Source of the DNA: Desertimonas sp963786985
GTDB taxonomy: Bacteria > Actinomycetota > Acidimicrobiia > Acidimicrobiales > Ilumatobacteraceae
Reading direction: 5' to 3'
Assembly (NCBI GenBank): GCA_963786985.1
Contig: CAWBBL010000021.1
Location: 1 to 64,000 of the forward strand
Length of the DNA: 64,000 nucleotides
The number at the start of each line of letters is the position of its first letter. The first letter of the stretch is position 1. The notes beneath the pieces are model-generated. The model worked only from the letters and a program-made list of their open reading frames with translations, was not told where the DNA came from and searched no databases. Of this stretch, positions 1 to 8,662 are shown piece after piece. A program made the translations under genes and the position numbers.

Positions 1-368
1 ATCACACCCGCCTCGACCAGCAGCCCGGCGACAGTGAGCACACCCCCGTAGACGATAAGCCCGATCGCCACGATCCATCCGAGCGCCCGCATCGGCCGGG
101 CTCTCGTCCACGCCGGAAGCCGGCCCGCGCCCACTCCCACGAGCACGAGCGGCGCGACACCTCCGACGAGTTTCGCGAGGGTGATCACCCACAGCGCGGC
201 GACGACACCAGCCGACCGCTCCCGACCCCAGCGCTCGATCTCGCCACCGACGGTGTCGATCAACGCCGTACCACCAAGCGCCCAGTACGCGCTCACCGCC
301 GCGCTCGCCGCGCCCAGACTCGCGGCGATCACGGCCGCGACGACAGCACCCCGATCGAGCCGAGTCAT
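1..368 (-). CDS. DUF3995-like integral membrane protein, C-terminus cut by window edge
   Basis: The minus-strand frame opens at an ATG at 368 and stays open to the window edge, so about 122 residues are visible and the C-terminus is missing. The N-terminus has a hydrophobic helix, then the pattern AYWALGGTALIDTVGGEIE, a hallmark of DUF3995 proteins. Two more hydrophobic segments follow (about residues 63-83 and 102-120). DUF3995 proteins are small multi-span membrane proteins of unknown function found widely in actinobacteria. Nothing in the neighbourhood gives a role, since the next gene is divergent and more than 500 bases away. Confidence 0.7.
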   Translation of the reverse strand, partial: MTRLDRGAVVAAVIAASLGAASAAVSAYWALGGTALIDTVGGEIERWGRERSAGVVAALWVITLAKLVGGVAPLVLVGVGAGRLPAWTRARPMRALGWIVAIGLIVYGGVLTVAGLLVEAGV

Positions 369-930
369 ACCGCAAGCCTGCACGAGATCGGAGTGTCAAC
401 CGATCCAGAACGTGCCGTGGATGAACCGTGCCCTACCCCAATGTGCTGGTACAGGCGCTCCGATCTGCCGATAGGTGCAACTTTCAGGAAGTGATGCCAA
501 GAGGCTGACTACGGGCGCAACGACGTTGGTTGGCGTAACCACCGGTCTAAGCGACAAGAACAACGGGGCATTCGGCACAGCCCGAGCACTCGTCTGGCTG
601 GGAGGCCAACGACCGTTCGGTGTGGCGTCCCGAGCGCGACGTTCGAGACCGCTTGCTGACGCGAGCGTCGCTCATCGGGACTTGGAGGACACGCGTGAGT
701 TGGTCGAGCTGAGCCGTATCGGCGTGACGTTCTTGGACATCGTTTCGCGCTACGGCGCGCGTCTACTCGGCACGTCAACGCCGATTCGTGACGTCGGCGC
801 GGCGCGGCGCCTGGCGACGCCGGCGACGGGCGTTGGCGTGCAGTCGTCTTGAGATTGGGCGTCGCTCGTCGTTGCGAGATATTTCACGACAGGGTGCAAC
901 GATTTCGGTGAGGTGTGCGACTGAGATGGT
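369..930. other. Long intergenic stretch without a supported gene
   Basis: This is the divergent spacer between the DUF3995-like gene and the sigma factor. Short open frames exist on both strands, but none has a recognisable domain, a good ribosome-binding site or a convincing codon pattern. Promoters for both flanking genes should lie here; I cannot point to clear -35/-10 boxes. Confidence 0.5.
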
Positions 931-1389
931 GTGAGCAACGTGTCAAGCCAGCCGCGACCTCTCGAAGAGGTCTATCGCTCGTCACAAACTGCGCTGACAC
1001 GTCTCGCCTTCCTGTTGGTCGGCGACCGCGACGATGCTGACGACATCGTCCAGTCGGTGTTTGCGACGGCAGCAAACCGATGGTCCTCGATCGACGACCC
1101 GCCCACCTATCTGCGGCGTGCGGTTGCCAACCGAGCCCATGACGTCCACCGCAGGTCGTTCCGACCGGCAGCACCGGTGGCCGGCGACGCCAACGTCGAC
1201 GAACCCCACGTCGACGTCGTCTGGTCCTTCGTCAACGCCCTGCCGACGGCGCAGCGGGCGGTCATCGTGCTGCGCTTCTACGAGGACCTCAGCCTGGTCG
1301 ACATCGCTGTCGTGTTGGGACGCCCAGAGAACACCGTCCGTTCCGATCTTCGGCGGGCCCTAAGCCATTTGAAGAGGATTCTGCCATGA
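931..1389 (+). CDS. ECF-type RNA polymerase sigma factor
   Basis: A 152-residue sigma-70 family protein of the extracytoplasmic-function class. Region 2 is visible at about residues 14-65: LTRLAFLLVGDRDDADDIVQ, then an aromatic/basic stretch ending YLRRAVANRAHD. Region 4 lies at about residues 105-150: LPTAQRAVIVLRFYEDLSLV, then a helix-turn-helix with NTVRSDLRRALSHLK. The start is GTG at 931; a second in-frame GTG at 940 is possible. The stop overlaps the ATG of the next gene, which encodes a membrane-anchored protein with a cytoplasmic N-terminus. That is the usual layout of an ECF sigma factor and a partner or anti-sigma protein. It is likely autoregulated, although I cannot see the target promoter. 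Confidence 0.9.
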   Translation: MSNVSSQPRPLEEVYRSSQTALTRLAFLLVGDRDDADDIVQSVFATAANRWSSIDDPPTYLRRAVANRAHDVHRRSFRPAAPVAGDANVDEPHVDVVWSFVNALPTAQRAVIVLRFYEDLSLVDIAVVLGRPENTVRSDLRRALSHLKRILP

Positions 1390-2858
1390 ACAACGGATTC
1401 GATGATCTCGACGAACTGGAACGGGAGCTGGGCGACACCGTCCGGGTTGCGTTGCACAAGGTCGCCAAGACGGTTGCCGACGACCAGCGACCGATGGGCT
1501 CTGGCCACGGCTCGTCCGCCGGCGAGGTGTTCGTCACCGTCGATGCCGAGAACACAACCAAGTCGCGTCCGCCGCGCAACGGTGTGCACCTGTTCGCCGC
1601 AGGAATTCTCGCCGCCGCATCGGTAGCGGGGATCGCCGTGGCGGTGACGCGGGACGGCACGCCAGCCGATGCGCCGAACCAAACGGTGGCCGCCGCCGCT
1701 GCGCCGCCCGTGCAACTCACCGAGCACGTGCTCACCGATCTCGATTCGGTGGAGGTGACCCTCAGCCTGCCTCCGGGATGGGACGGCGACAACTTTCATG
1801 TCAGCACCGAGATGGACACCACCAACAACGCGTGGATGTCGGTTTGGGATGTCACGCACGTCTATTCCGATCCGTGCCAGTGGGAGGGCACGCTCGAGGA
1901 GGTCGGACCGACGGTCGATGATCTGGCCGCCGCCCTCGCGCAGCAACCGATGCGGGATGCGACGGTGAGCGACGTCGAAGTCGACGGCTTCGCCGGCAAG
2001 TTGGTGACGATGAGCGTCCCCGACGACATGGAGGAGGACTCTCGGACGGCTTTGCCGACTGCGACGAGGGCCAGTTCAGGACCTGGAACAACCAGCAGGT
2101 AACAACGTCCGCTATCAGCAGGGCCCGGGCCAGCGTGACGACGTCTACATCCTGGATGTCAACGGAACGCGGGTGGTGGTGAACGTCGCCTACTTCCCGG
2201 ACCTGCCGCAGCCGATGGGCGAGCTGGAGTCGATCGTGCAGTCGATGCGCATCCGCTCCGTGTATGTCCTCGGGCCAACCGCCGACTTTCCGGGGGAGCT
2301 GACGTTCACCGTGCCCGAGGGGTGGAGCGTAGGTGCAGACAACACTGCATTGCTCGCCGAGATGGACGGCCGTGAGATCTACATCATGATGTGGGATATC
2401 ACGCACGTGTACGCCGATCCGTGCCAGTGGCAGGGCACGCTCGAGGAGGTCGGACCGACGGTCGATGACCTGGCCGCCGCCCTCGAGCAGCAACCGATGC
2501 GGATGCGACGGTGAGCGACGTCGAACTCGACGGCTTCGCCGGCAAGTTGGTGACGATGAGCGTCCCCGACGACATGGAGGAGGACTCGAACGGCTTTGCC
2601 GACTGCGACGACGGCCAGTTCAGGACCTCGAACAATCCAGCAGGTAACAACGTCCGCAATCAGCAGGGCCCGGGCCAGCGTGACGACGTCTACATCCTGG
2701 ACGTCGACGGCACCCGACTCGAACTCGACGTGGCCTACTAGCCGGACCTCCCGCAAGCCGACCTCGATGAGATCGAATCGATCGTGCAATCCGTCCGCAT
2801 CGACCCGCCCGAGGCGAGCGAGACGCCAGCGACCACCGGGTCACAGCCCGGCGACTGA
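1386..2858 (+). pseudogene. Membrane-anchored partner of the ECF sigma factor, two tandem domains, multiply frameshifted
   Basis: This frame overlaps the sigma factor stop by 4 bases and begins with about 70 hydrophilic residues, one transmembrane helix (about 64-82) and an extracytoplasmic part. The extracytoplasmic part is two copies of one domain of about 175 residues. Each copy has the order LPPGW or VPEGW, MSVWDVTHVY or IMMWDITHVY, DPCQWEGTLEEVGPTVDDLA, then DGFAGKLVTMSVPDDMEEDS. Comparing the copies locates the damage: two extra bases near 2040 and one missing base near 2096 in copy 1, one missing base near 2506, and a TAG in place of a Phe codon at 2739-2741 in copy 2. With these repaired the frame runs to the TGA at 2856. 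Function unknown; probably an anti-sigma or sensor partner. I cannot separate real decay from sequence error. Confidence 0.65.
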
Positions 2859-3030
2859 TCCGAGGTCGGTGGCGAATGCGGTCGGGATCGTCGACACCGA
2901 ACAGGAAGGCGCGGTCCGGTGCCCGGGTCGGTGAGTGTGGGACGTCAGCGGACACGGTCCTGGCGAGCACCGGAGGGGAGCCCAGACGAGTGGGTCCAAC
3001 GTGTCGCTGTGTGGGCGGACGAGGGGAGTC

Positions 3031-5085
3031 ATGATGACGTTGAAGCGATTGACGGCCGCGGTGTTGGCCTGCACCGTGGTGATGGCGGCCGGGTACAGCG
3101 CCAACGCCACGACCGATCCGAGCGATCCCGAGTCGCCCGGCGCCGGGTCGTCGCCATCCCCGCCGGTCACGTCATCGACAGCTCCCAACGAGTGCTCGGA
3201 GGTGTCGGGAGAGTCGCCGTTGGCGGACGTGCCGGCCGACTCCCAGGCGCCGGCGCCGAGCGGGGCGACGCTCACGGCCGACTTCGGGTTCGAGCGCTCG
3301 TTGGCGAGCTCGGTTGGTGCTGTTCCGACCTCACCGCGGTCGGGTACGGCGCAACCGGGTACGCCGACGACACGGTGCTCGGTCAGGCGCGTCCAGTACT
3401 GACTTTCGATTCCTTCAGTGGGCTGTCGCTCGCTCCGACCGCCGGAGTCATCGATAGGCGTGAGTACACGATCGAGCTGCTGTTCCGATTCAATCACGTC
3501 GACGGCTGGCGGAAGATCCTCGACTTCAACCAGGGCTCGGAGGATTGCGGTCTGTACTTCCTTAAATGGTCGCTTGGACTTCTTTCCCATTGCGCTGGCA
3601 GTGGGATCGCCGATACAGGCCGATTCCTACGTCCATGTCGTGCTCACCCGGGACGCGGCCGGCACGGTTGCGGGCGATGTCAACGGTGCCAGGCAGCAGT
3701 TCTCCTTGGACGACACTGACGAGCTCGCTGTGGTCGATGCCAACGACACCCTGTTGTTCTTCCGCGATGACTTGACCACGAGGACCGAGTACTCGGGTGG
3801 CGCCGTGGCCGGGATCAGGCTGTACGACGGACCCCTGTCAGCAGACGAAGTGGCAAGACTTGCCGCCGAGTTGGTGCCGGCAACGGAACCATCGGTGGAC
3901 GAGACGGTGCCGGCAACGGATCCACCGGCAACCCCGCCTGACACGGCGGAACTCCGCAGAGGCGGAGAGGTCATCGTGTTTCAGTCACTGGGAGCTGGCG
4001 CAGGGTGGGACCTGGCTGCCCAGGACCCGGAAACGGGCGAAGTCCGCAAGCTCGTGGCGACCGACGGGATTGTCGACTGCGCGGATGCCGCACGTTGTAG
4101 CAATTTCGTCAGGGCCGCCGAGTGGTCAGCCGACGGTCGCTGGGTGGCGTTCAGCGTCTCATCTACCAACCTCGATGGCGCGGCTCTTGGTCCCTGCGTG
4201 GAGACGATCGGAGTCTGGGTCGAGAGCGCACTCGGTGACCCGCGACAGCTGACGACGCCATGCGACGCACAGCCGACGTCGCTACCGCAGTCCGACAGCC
4301 ACTTCGAGGAGCTCTGGACGTGGTCGCCCGTGGGCGCTCGGCTCGCCTATGCGCGGGTCGACGGGGAGATGGACGAGCTGTTCGTCGTCGACCCATTGGA
4401 TGGCAGTCAGACATCTCTCGGAACAGTGGTTGGACAGCTGACCGAATTGGAGTGGTCACCCGACGGCACCCGGATCGCCTACTCCGACGGAGGCTCCGTG
4501 TACCAGGTCGAGGTGGATGGGGGAAAACGGTCGCTGTTGTCGGACTCGTTCGACGACATCATCGAGATCGCCTGGTCGCCGGACGGCTCACAGATTTTGG
4601 TTCACGACCAGGGCCGATACCGGATACAAGTTATGAACGCCGATGGTTCCGATCTTCATCCTGTACTCCAGGGCGAGGACGCCTGCTGCCAAACCGAGTG
4701 GTCACCGCAGGGGGACCGGATCCTCTACATGCTCTCTGTTGTTCGGACCGGACAACCGCAGACGGGTCTTTTTGACTCGGAGGTCTGGACGGTTTCGCCG
4801 GACGGCTCGAACCCGATCAAGATCTTCGACTCAAACGGCTGCAATATGGGTGTCGGCGAGGTTATTACAGGCGATGCACTCCCGGTCTGGGCCCCCAACG
4901 GAACGCAGGTCGGCTACTACGCTTGCGGCGATTGGGTGGTCGCGAACGCCGACGGAACGGGTGAGGCCGAACCCATCGGCGGTTTCGCGGCGGTGGATCT
5001 CTTCGTTCCCCTCATGCACAGGAGCTGGGCTGGCGGCGGGCTCAGCCAAGGGGATCTTGCTCTGATCGGTCAGGTGGACCATTAG
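3031..5085 (+). pseudogene. Exported LamG-like plus beta-propeller (TolB/PD40) protein with two single-base frameshifts
   Basis: A strong ribosome-binding site (GAGGGGAG, 3021-3028) precedes ATG codons at 3031 and 3034. The product starts with a signal peptide (LKRLTAAVLACTVVMAAGYS) and a Pro/Ser-rich linker. Next is a concanavalin-like LamG domain, recognised by EYTIELLFRFNHVDGWRKIL and later GGAVAGIRLYDGPLSADEVA. A Pro/Thr linker leads to a beta-propeller with repeated WSPDGTRIAYS-type blades (six or so, 4100-5000). The LamG part changes frame twice: one base is lost near 3330 and one is gained near 3565 in an AAA run. The propeller half is intact. It is probably a secreted or surface sugar/protein-binding protein; the ligand is unknown. 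It follows the sigma factor pair in the same direction and may be its target. Confidence 0.65.
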
Positions 5086-5783
5086 GCGTTACGAGTAGCC
5101 GAGACCCGTACCCATTCAGGATCGCCTCTAATACCGGAGAGTGGCCCGGGCTGGGTGTCAGATAAAGAACTAGCCGCCGGACAATCATCGCTTCCGTCGG
5201 AACTCGGGAAGAAGGTCCGCAGCACCAGCAAGCACCCTGGTGTAGCCGGCGATGGCGAGCGGTCACCCTGTGCCAGGCACCGGGCAGCTGGACGACAATA
5301 GCCCTGCCGGAAATGCATCAGTTGCTCCACCGAGCGATGCGGTGCGCTCGGTGGCAGATTCCCCGTGGCGGTCAGGAACAATGCGCATCGAAGTGCGCCA
5401 GTCGCCGACGTCTGGCGAGTTCGCACGAGCATCCGCACACGCGGCCGCGAACAAGCGTCTCGGCCGCCGTCGCGGCATCGTCGAAGCGCCGGTCGAAGAC
5501 GGCCGGGCCGTTCCGCCTCGAGACGATCATCCACGGCACGCCCATGCGCACCGTCTGGAAACGCGCTGCGTCCTCGAACACGCGCCGGTGAGTCGACGAC
5601 CGCGCCCTCGAAGTGCCGTTGGCGGACAGGGCGAACGTTGCCTGACGCGGCGCTAGTCGAGCTCCAAGCCGGGCACCGCCGCCGGCACCTCGACGCAGTA
5701 GCAATTCACGAACGCGGAAAGCAGCCTCCCTCGGCAGGCGGAGGTCCGAGGTTGGCGTCCATGATTCAAATGACTCCGGGCTG
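5086..5783 (-). other. Stretch with only weak coding remnants
   Basis: No complete gene is supported. On the minus strand two short pieces look coding-like: residues such as VFEDAARFQTVRMGVPWMIV around 5480-5600, and AFVNCYCVEVPAAVPGLELD ending near 5655. They sit in different frames without a good start. They may be the remains of one small gene damaged like its neighbours. I do not recognise a family. Confidence 0.35.
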
Positions 5784-6683
5784 TCAGCACCACGACTCGT
5801 CGCCGTCGCCGACGAGTCTCGTGTCCACCCAACCGGCGGTCCACAGCCGTTCCATGACGAATTCGATCCCCTCGTCGCTCACCTGCAACTCGGGCTCGCC
5901 CGGGTCGGTTCGTAGCACGCCCTCACGCATCAGCTCGGTGGCGCGCTCCGGCGATCGCCGGCGTGGTCAACATGACCCTCGCATCGTTGCGTCGCTCATC
6001 CTCGAGCATCTGGAAAGCGCTCCACACGTAGAAGACGAACTCGCTCTCGGCAAGGCCGAGACCTGCGCAGACCTCGCCAGCAGCGGCGGCGAAGTCTCCA
6101 CCCTGGCGATGTGCTCTTCGTCGTCGAACTCATCACCTGACGTATCGCGTAACCGTTCGGGTTCCGTCACGCCCTTGGGGGTGAGCATCATCACGGGACG
6201 GCCGTGGCGGTACTCGCCCGTTTCGTAGATCAGCCCTTCAGCCTTGAGGTCGGCGAACGCCGCTTGTATCGACACGTGCTCGTCGTCGTAGTCGAGGATC
6301 GTGTACAACAAGCCGGTAGACAACGCCGAGCGTGACAACGCCCCATTGGCGGTCCGCAGCGTGAAGATCGAATGGAACAGTTCTTCGACGAGGTGCTCTT
6401 TCGGAGCCGGTAATCGTGCGGTGACCCACAGGCACAACACTTCCTCGAGGTCGTCGGTGGGACAATCCAAGCCGTCGGCGTTGTGATCAAGTCTCGAGCT
6501 GACAGCTCGCTCCAGTGCCGAGCGGAACACCTGGCTGTCGCCGGTGGCGTAGAGGTCGTCGATCAGTTCGCTCTTGGCATTCATCCTGATCATCCCGCCG
6601 CCACTGGAGTCCAACTCGTAGTCGAGCGGGTAGTCGTGCGTCTTCAGCCAGTTGGCGACGAAGCGTTGGATCGGTGTGTTCAC
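5784..6683 (-). pseudogene. Unknown protein of about 300 residues, two frameshifts
   Basis: From ATG 6683 the frame reads coherently for about 195 residues (MNTPIQRFVANWLKTHDYPL onward, with an acidic, helix-rich composition). It then breaks near 6110, continues in a second frame (GLAESEFVFYVWSAFQMLED), breaks again near 5955, and ends in a third frame at the TGA 5784-5786 after DEGIEFVMERLWTAGWVDTR. I recognise no domain. The segment with TGEYRHGRPVMMLTPKGVTE resembles the wing of a winged-helix fold, which is only a hint of DNA binding. It lies in the presumed integrated element and in the same direction as the other element genes. Confidence 0.5.
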
Positions 6684-6996
6684 GGTGTCTTCTCCTCGTG
6701 GGGATCAGGGTTGTGGGTCGGTGGGGTTCCCTTCGACGGCGGAGGTGTCGGCGCACCTCGCGTCGGTGTGTGGCGGCGCCGACGATCGAAAGCGGCGAAC
6801 AAGCAACGATGGCGACGATCTGCCGCGAGACGGGATCGAGGACAAGGGATGCCCGTGGCGGGCGTGTTCGAGGCCGGTCTGTTGCCGTGGGCGACGGGGT
6901 GAGGTGATGGCGTGCGTGCACGCTGCCGCTCGGCCCAGCCGTTCGGTGAATCACGATTGTCGACGGTCTGCTCTCGTTCATCGCCGTCACGCGTCA
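6684..6996. other. Spacer inside the degenerate element, nothing recognised
   Basis: Open frames on the minus strand here are Pro/Arg-rich and look like non-coding GC-rich translation. No start with a ribosome-binding site, no RNA structure and no repeat was found. Confidence 0.4.
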
Positions 6997-7894
6997 TCAC
7001 ACGGAAGCCACATCGTCGACCTTCGAGGTCCCGTGGGGGGTCTCCCGGCGAAAAAGACGAGCCGCGGCACCGAAGGCCTTCACGTAGTCCTCGTTCACGC
7101 CGCGGCACCAATCGGACAGCGTGCTGCGGCGGTCCGAGGATGGCCTTCCGGCCGTAGCTGGATCTCGTCCGAAGATGGAAGCATCTCGGAAGCCGGGTCC
7201 TGGCGCAGCTCGTCGCCAGGGGCTTCCTCGTGATGAGGGGCTACGGCAGCACAGGCCTCACGGAGTGGGTCGAACTCCCGGGCCATCAACGTCGACGATG
7301 TCCGGCTGTCGTGGGATGCCTTGGCGAACACCTCGTTGCGGACGTCAGGCCCGGCGGTCTCAGCGATCAAGTCGAAGACTCGGACGATGTCGCCGAGCAG
7401 GAGTTCGGTCCGCAGCCGCTCGCTTTCGGCCTCCCGCTCACGGACCATGGCAAGGTCGTCCCAACGGTGCAGCAGATCGGCGGCGCGAACGTGTCACGCA
7501 CAGTGAGGCGCAGCTCGCCGCTGAAGATCCGCGAGAGGACGATCTCCATGACCCACTGGCTCACTTCGGCTTCGCTGGCGGCGAAGATGGTGGCGTCTCG
7601 TCCGAGATCCTCCCAGCGCTGCCTCGCCCGGATCTCCCGGCGTCGCGCCACAGCCACGGCGTCGACCGGAAGGTGCCCGCGGCGAAGATGCCGCGAGATC
7701 GACTGAACACTCGGCCGATCGTTGGCAGGGAGCCGGGCATAGACCAAAGACGGCGACAGACCGTCGATCAGTCCGCGTTCGATCCGTCGCCGCAGCCGGG
7801 AACGACAGACGTGGCATTGAACGCGCGAAGTCAACGGGTACCGGCGGTCGCCGTGCTGCACACCGGCCAAGCTGGCGTTTCGAGGTTGCGTCAT
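6997..7894 (-). pseudogene. Element-borne putative DNA-binding protein, two frameshifts
   Basis: The frame from ATG 7894 gives a basic N-terminus with a CHVC pair, then GLIDGLSPSLVYARLPANDR and PSVQSISRHLRRGHLPVD, like the helix-turn-helix start of small phage or element proteins. One base is out near 7490. After it the helical segment AMVREREAESERLRTELLLG and DIVRVFDLIAETAGPDVRNE continues in another frame. A second break near 7130 leads to DWCRGVNEDYVKAFGAAARL and a stop at 6997-6999. Repaired length is about 299 residues. It might be a terminase-small-subunit-like or regulatory protein. The family is not certain. Confidence 0.5.
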
Positions 7895-7907
7895 CCGTGC
7901 CCGCTCG

Positions 7908-8145
7908 TCACTTTCTTTTCACCCTTCGTGGGGCGCCGCGCGCGGCAGCTCGTGGACGGTACGCCTCCAGATCGTCAGCGTGGAACCGGCCCTTTCCACC
8001 GAGCTTCACCGCCGGGAGTAGTCCGCTTTCAATGAGAGATCGGATGTGTCGATCGGTCGTCGTGGGCCACGAGGCCCGCCTCAGACCTGGTGAGGAGTAC
8101 GGGGTCGTCGTCCGAGAACTTCGCACGTGGTTCGTCGTGTTCCAT
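7908..8145 (-). pseudogene. Excisionase-like (Xis/HTH_17) small DNA-binding protein, one frameshift
   Basis: Starting at ATG 8145, the frame gives an acidic N-terminus and the helix-turn-helix entry PVLLTRSEAGLVAH. It then needs a one-base shift near 8060 to continue DRHIRSLIESGLLPAVKLGG and KGRFHADDLEAY, followed by a basic tail ending RRVKRK. This order (a turn with a Leu-Pro-hydrophobic-lysine wing, then a DLEAY motif) is typical of excisionase/MerR-type proteins of about 70 residues carried by actinobacterial integrative elements. It lies 13 bases upstream of the gene starting at 7894, so the two were probably co-transcribed. Its presence with an integrase supports an excisable element. 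Confidence 0.6.
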
Positions 8146-8662
8146 CAACTCTTCGTGTAACTCCGAGCGAGGGGACAGGATCAGTCACGAGGAGCGGGCA
8201 CTGATCGACTCTTCGGGACCCAACCGCCGAGCCCTTTTCCCGGACAATGCGGCAGGCCGCCTTCAGACCGCCAACCGGCCCCCCGTCCGCGGGGTGAAGT
8301 CGGCGTCAACCACATCGTCTTCCTTCCGACCACGACGCGCCGACGGCGCCTGCTCCGGCACGAGACCTCAACAACAATGCCGTTGCAGCGTTCCCACGCG
8401 TGCCAAGGGCTCACCTCGGCGGCATGGCACGCGTAGGAACAGGGCACCCGACTGGTTCGCGGGTGCTCTCTCTCAACTGGGTAGCCGGACAATCGTTCAG
8501 CAGTGGCGGCAGCCCAGCTCGATGAATCTCGTCGTCAGTGGTGCCTCGTCATCGTGATGCCTCTGAGCCGAGCTCACGACCACCTGCGCACGCAGAGCCC
8601 GCAACGTGGACAAACGCGCCGCATCGAACGACGGCTACGGTGGTTCCACTGGTCTTGAACCT
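8146..8662. other. Spacer between replication gene and excisionase-like gene, nothing certain
   Basis: About 500 bases without a supported gene. A minus-strand frame near 8400-8470 encodes a Cys/His-containing stretch (YACHAAEVSPWHAWERCNG), but it has no context and no clear start. It could be a remnant of a small zinc-binding or HNH-type protein; this is not supported further. Confidence 0.35.

Noticed and set aside
475..852. Plus-strand frame of about 125 residues before the sigma factor
   Set aside because: No ribosome-binding site, no family resemblance and mixed composition; not enough to call a gene.
2919..3719. Plus-strand frame of 266 residues over the start of the LamG protein
   Set aside because: Its first half is out of frame with the signal-peptide gene; only the part after the break near 3330 belongs to the LamG protein, so it is not a separate gene.
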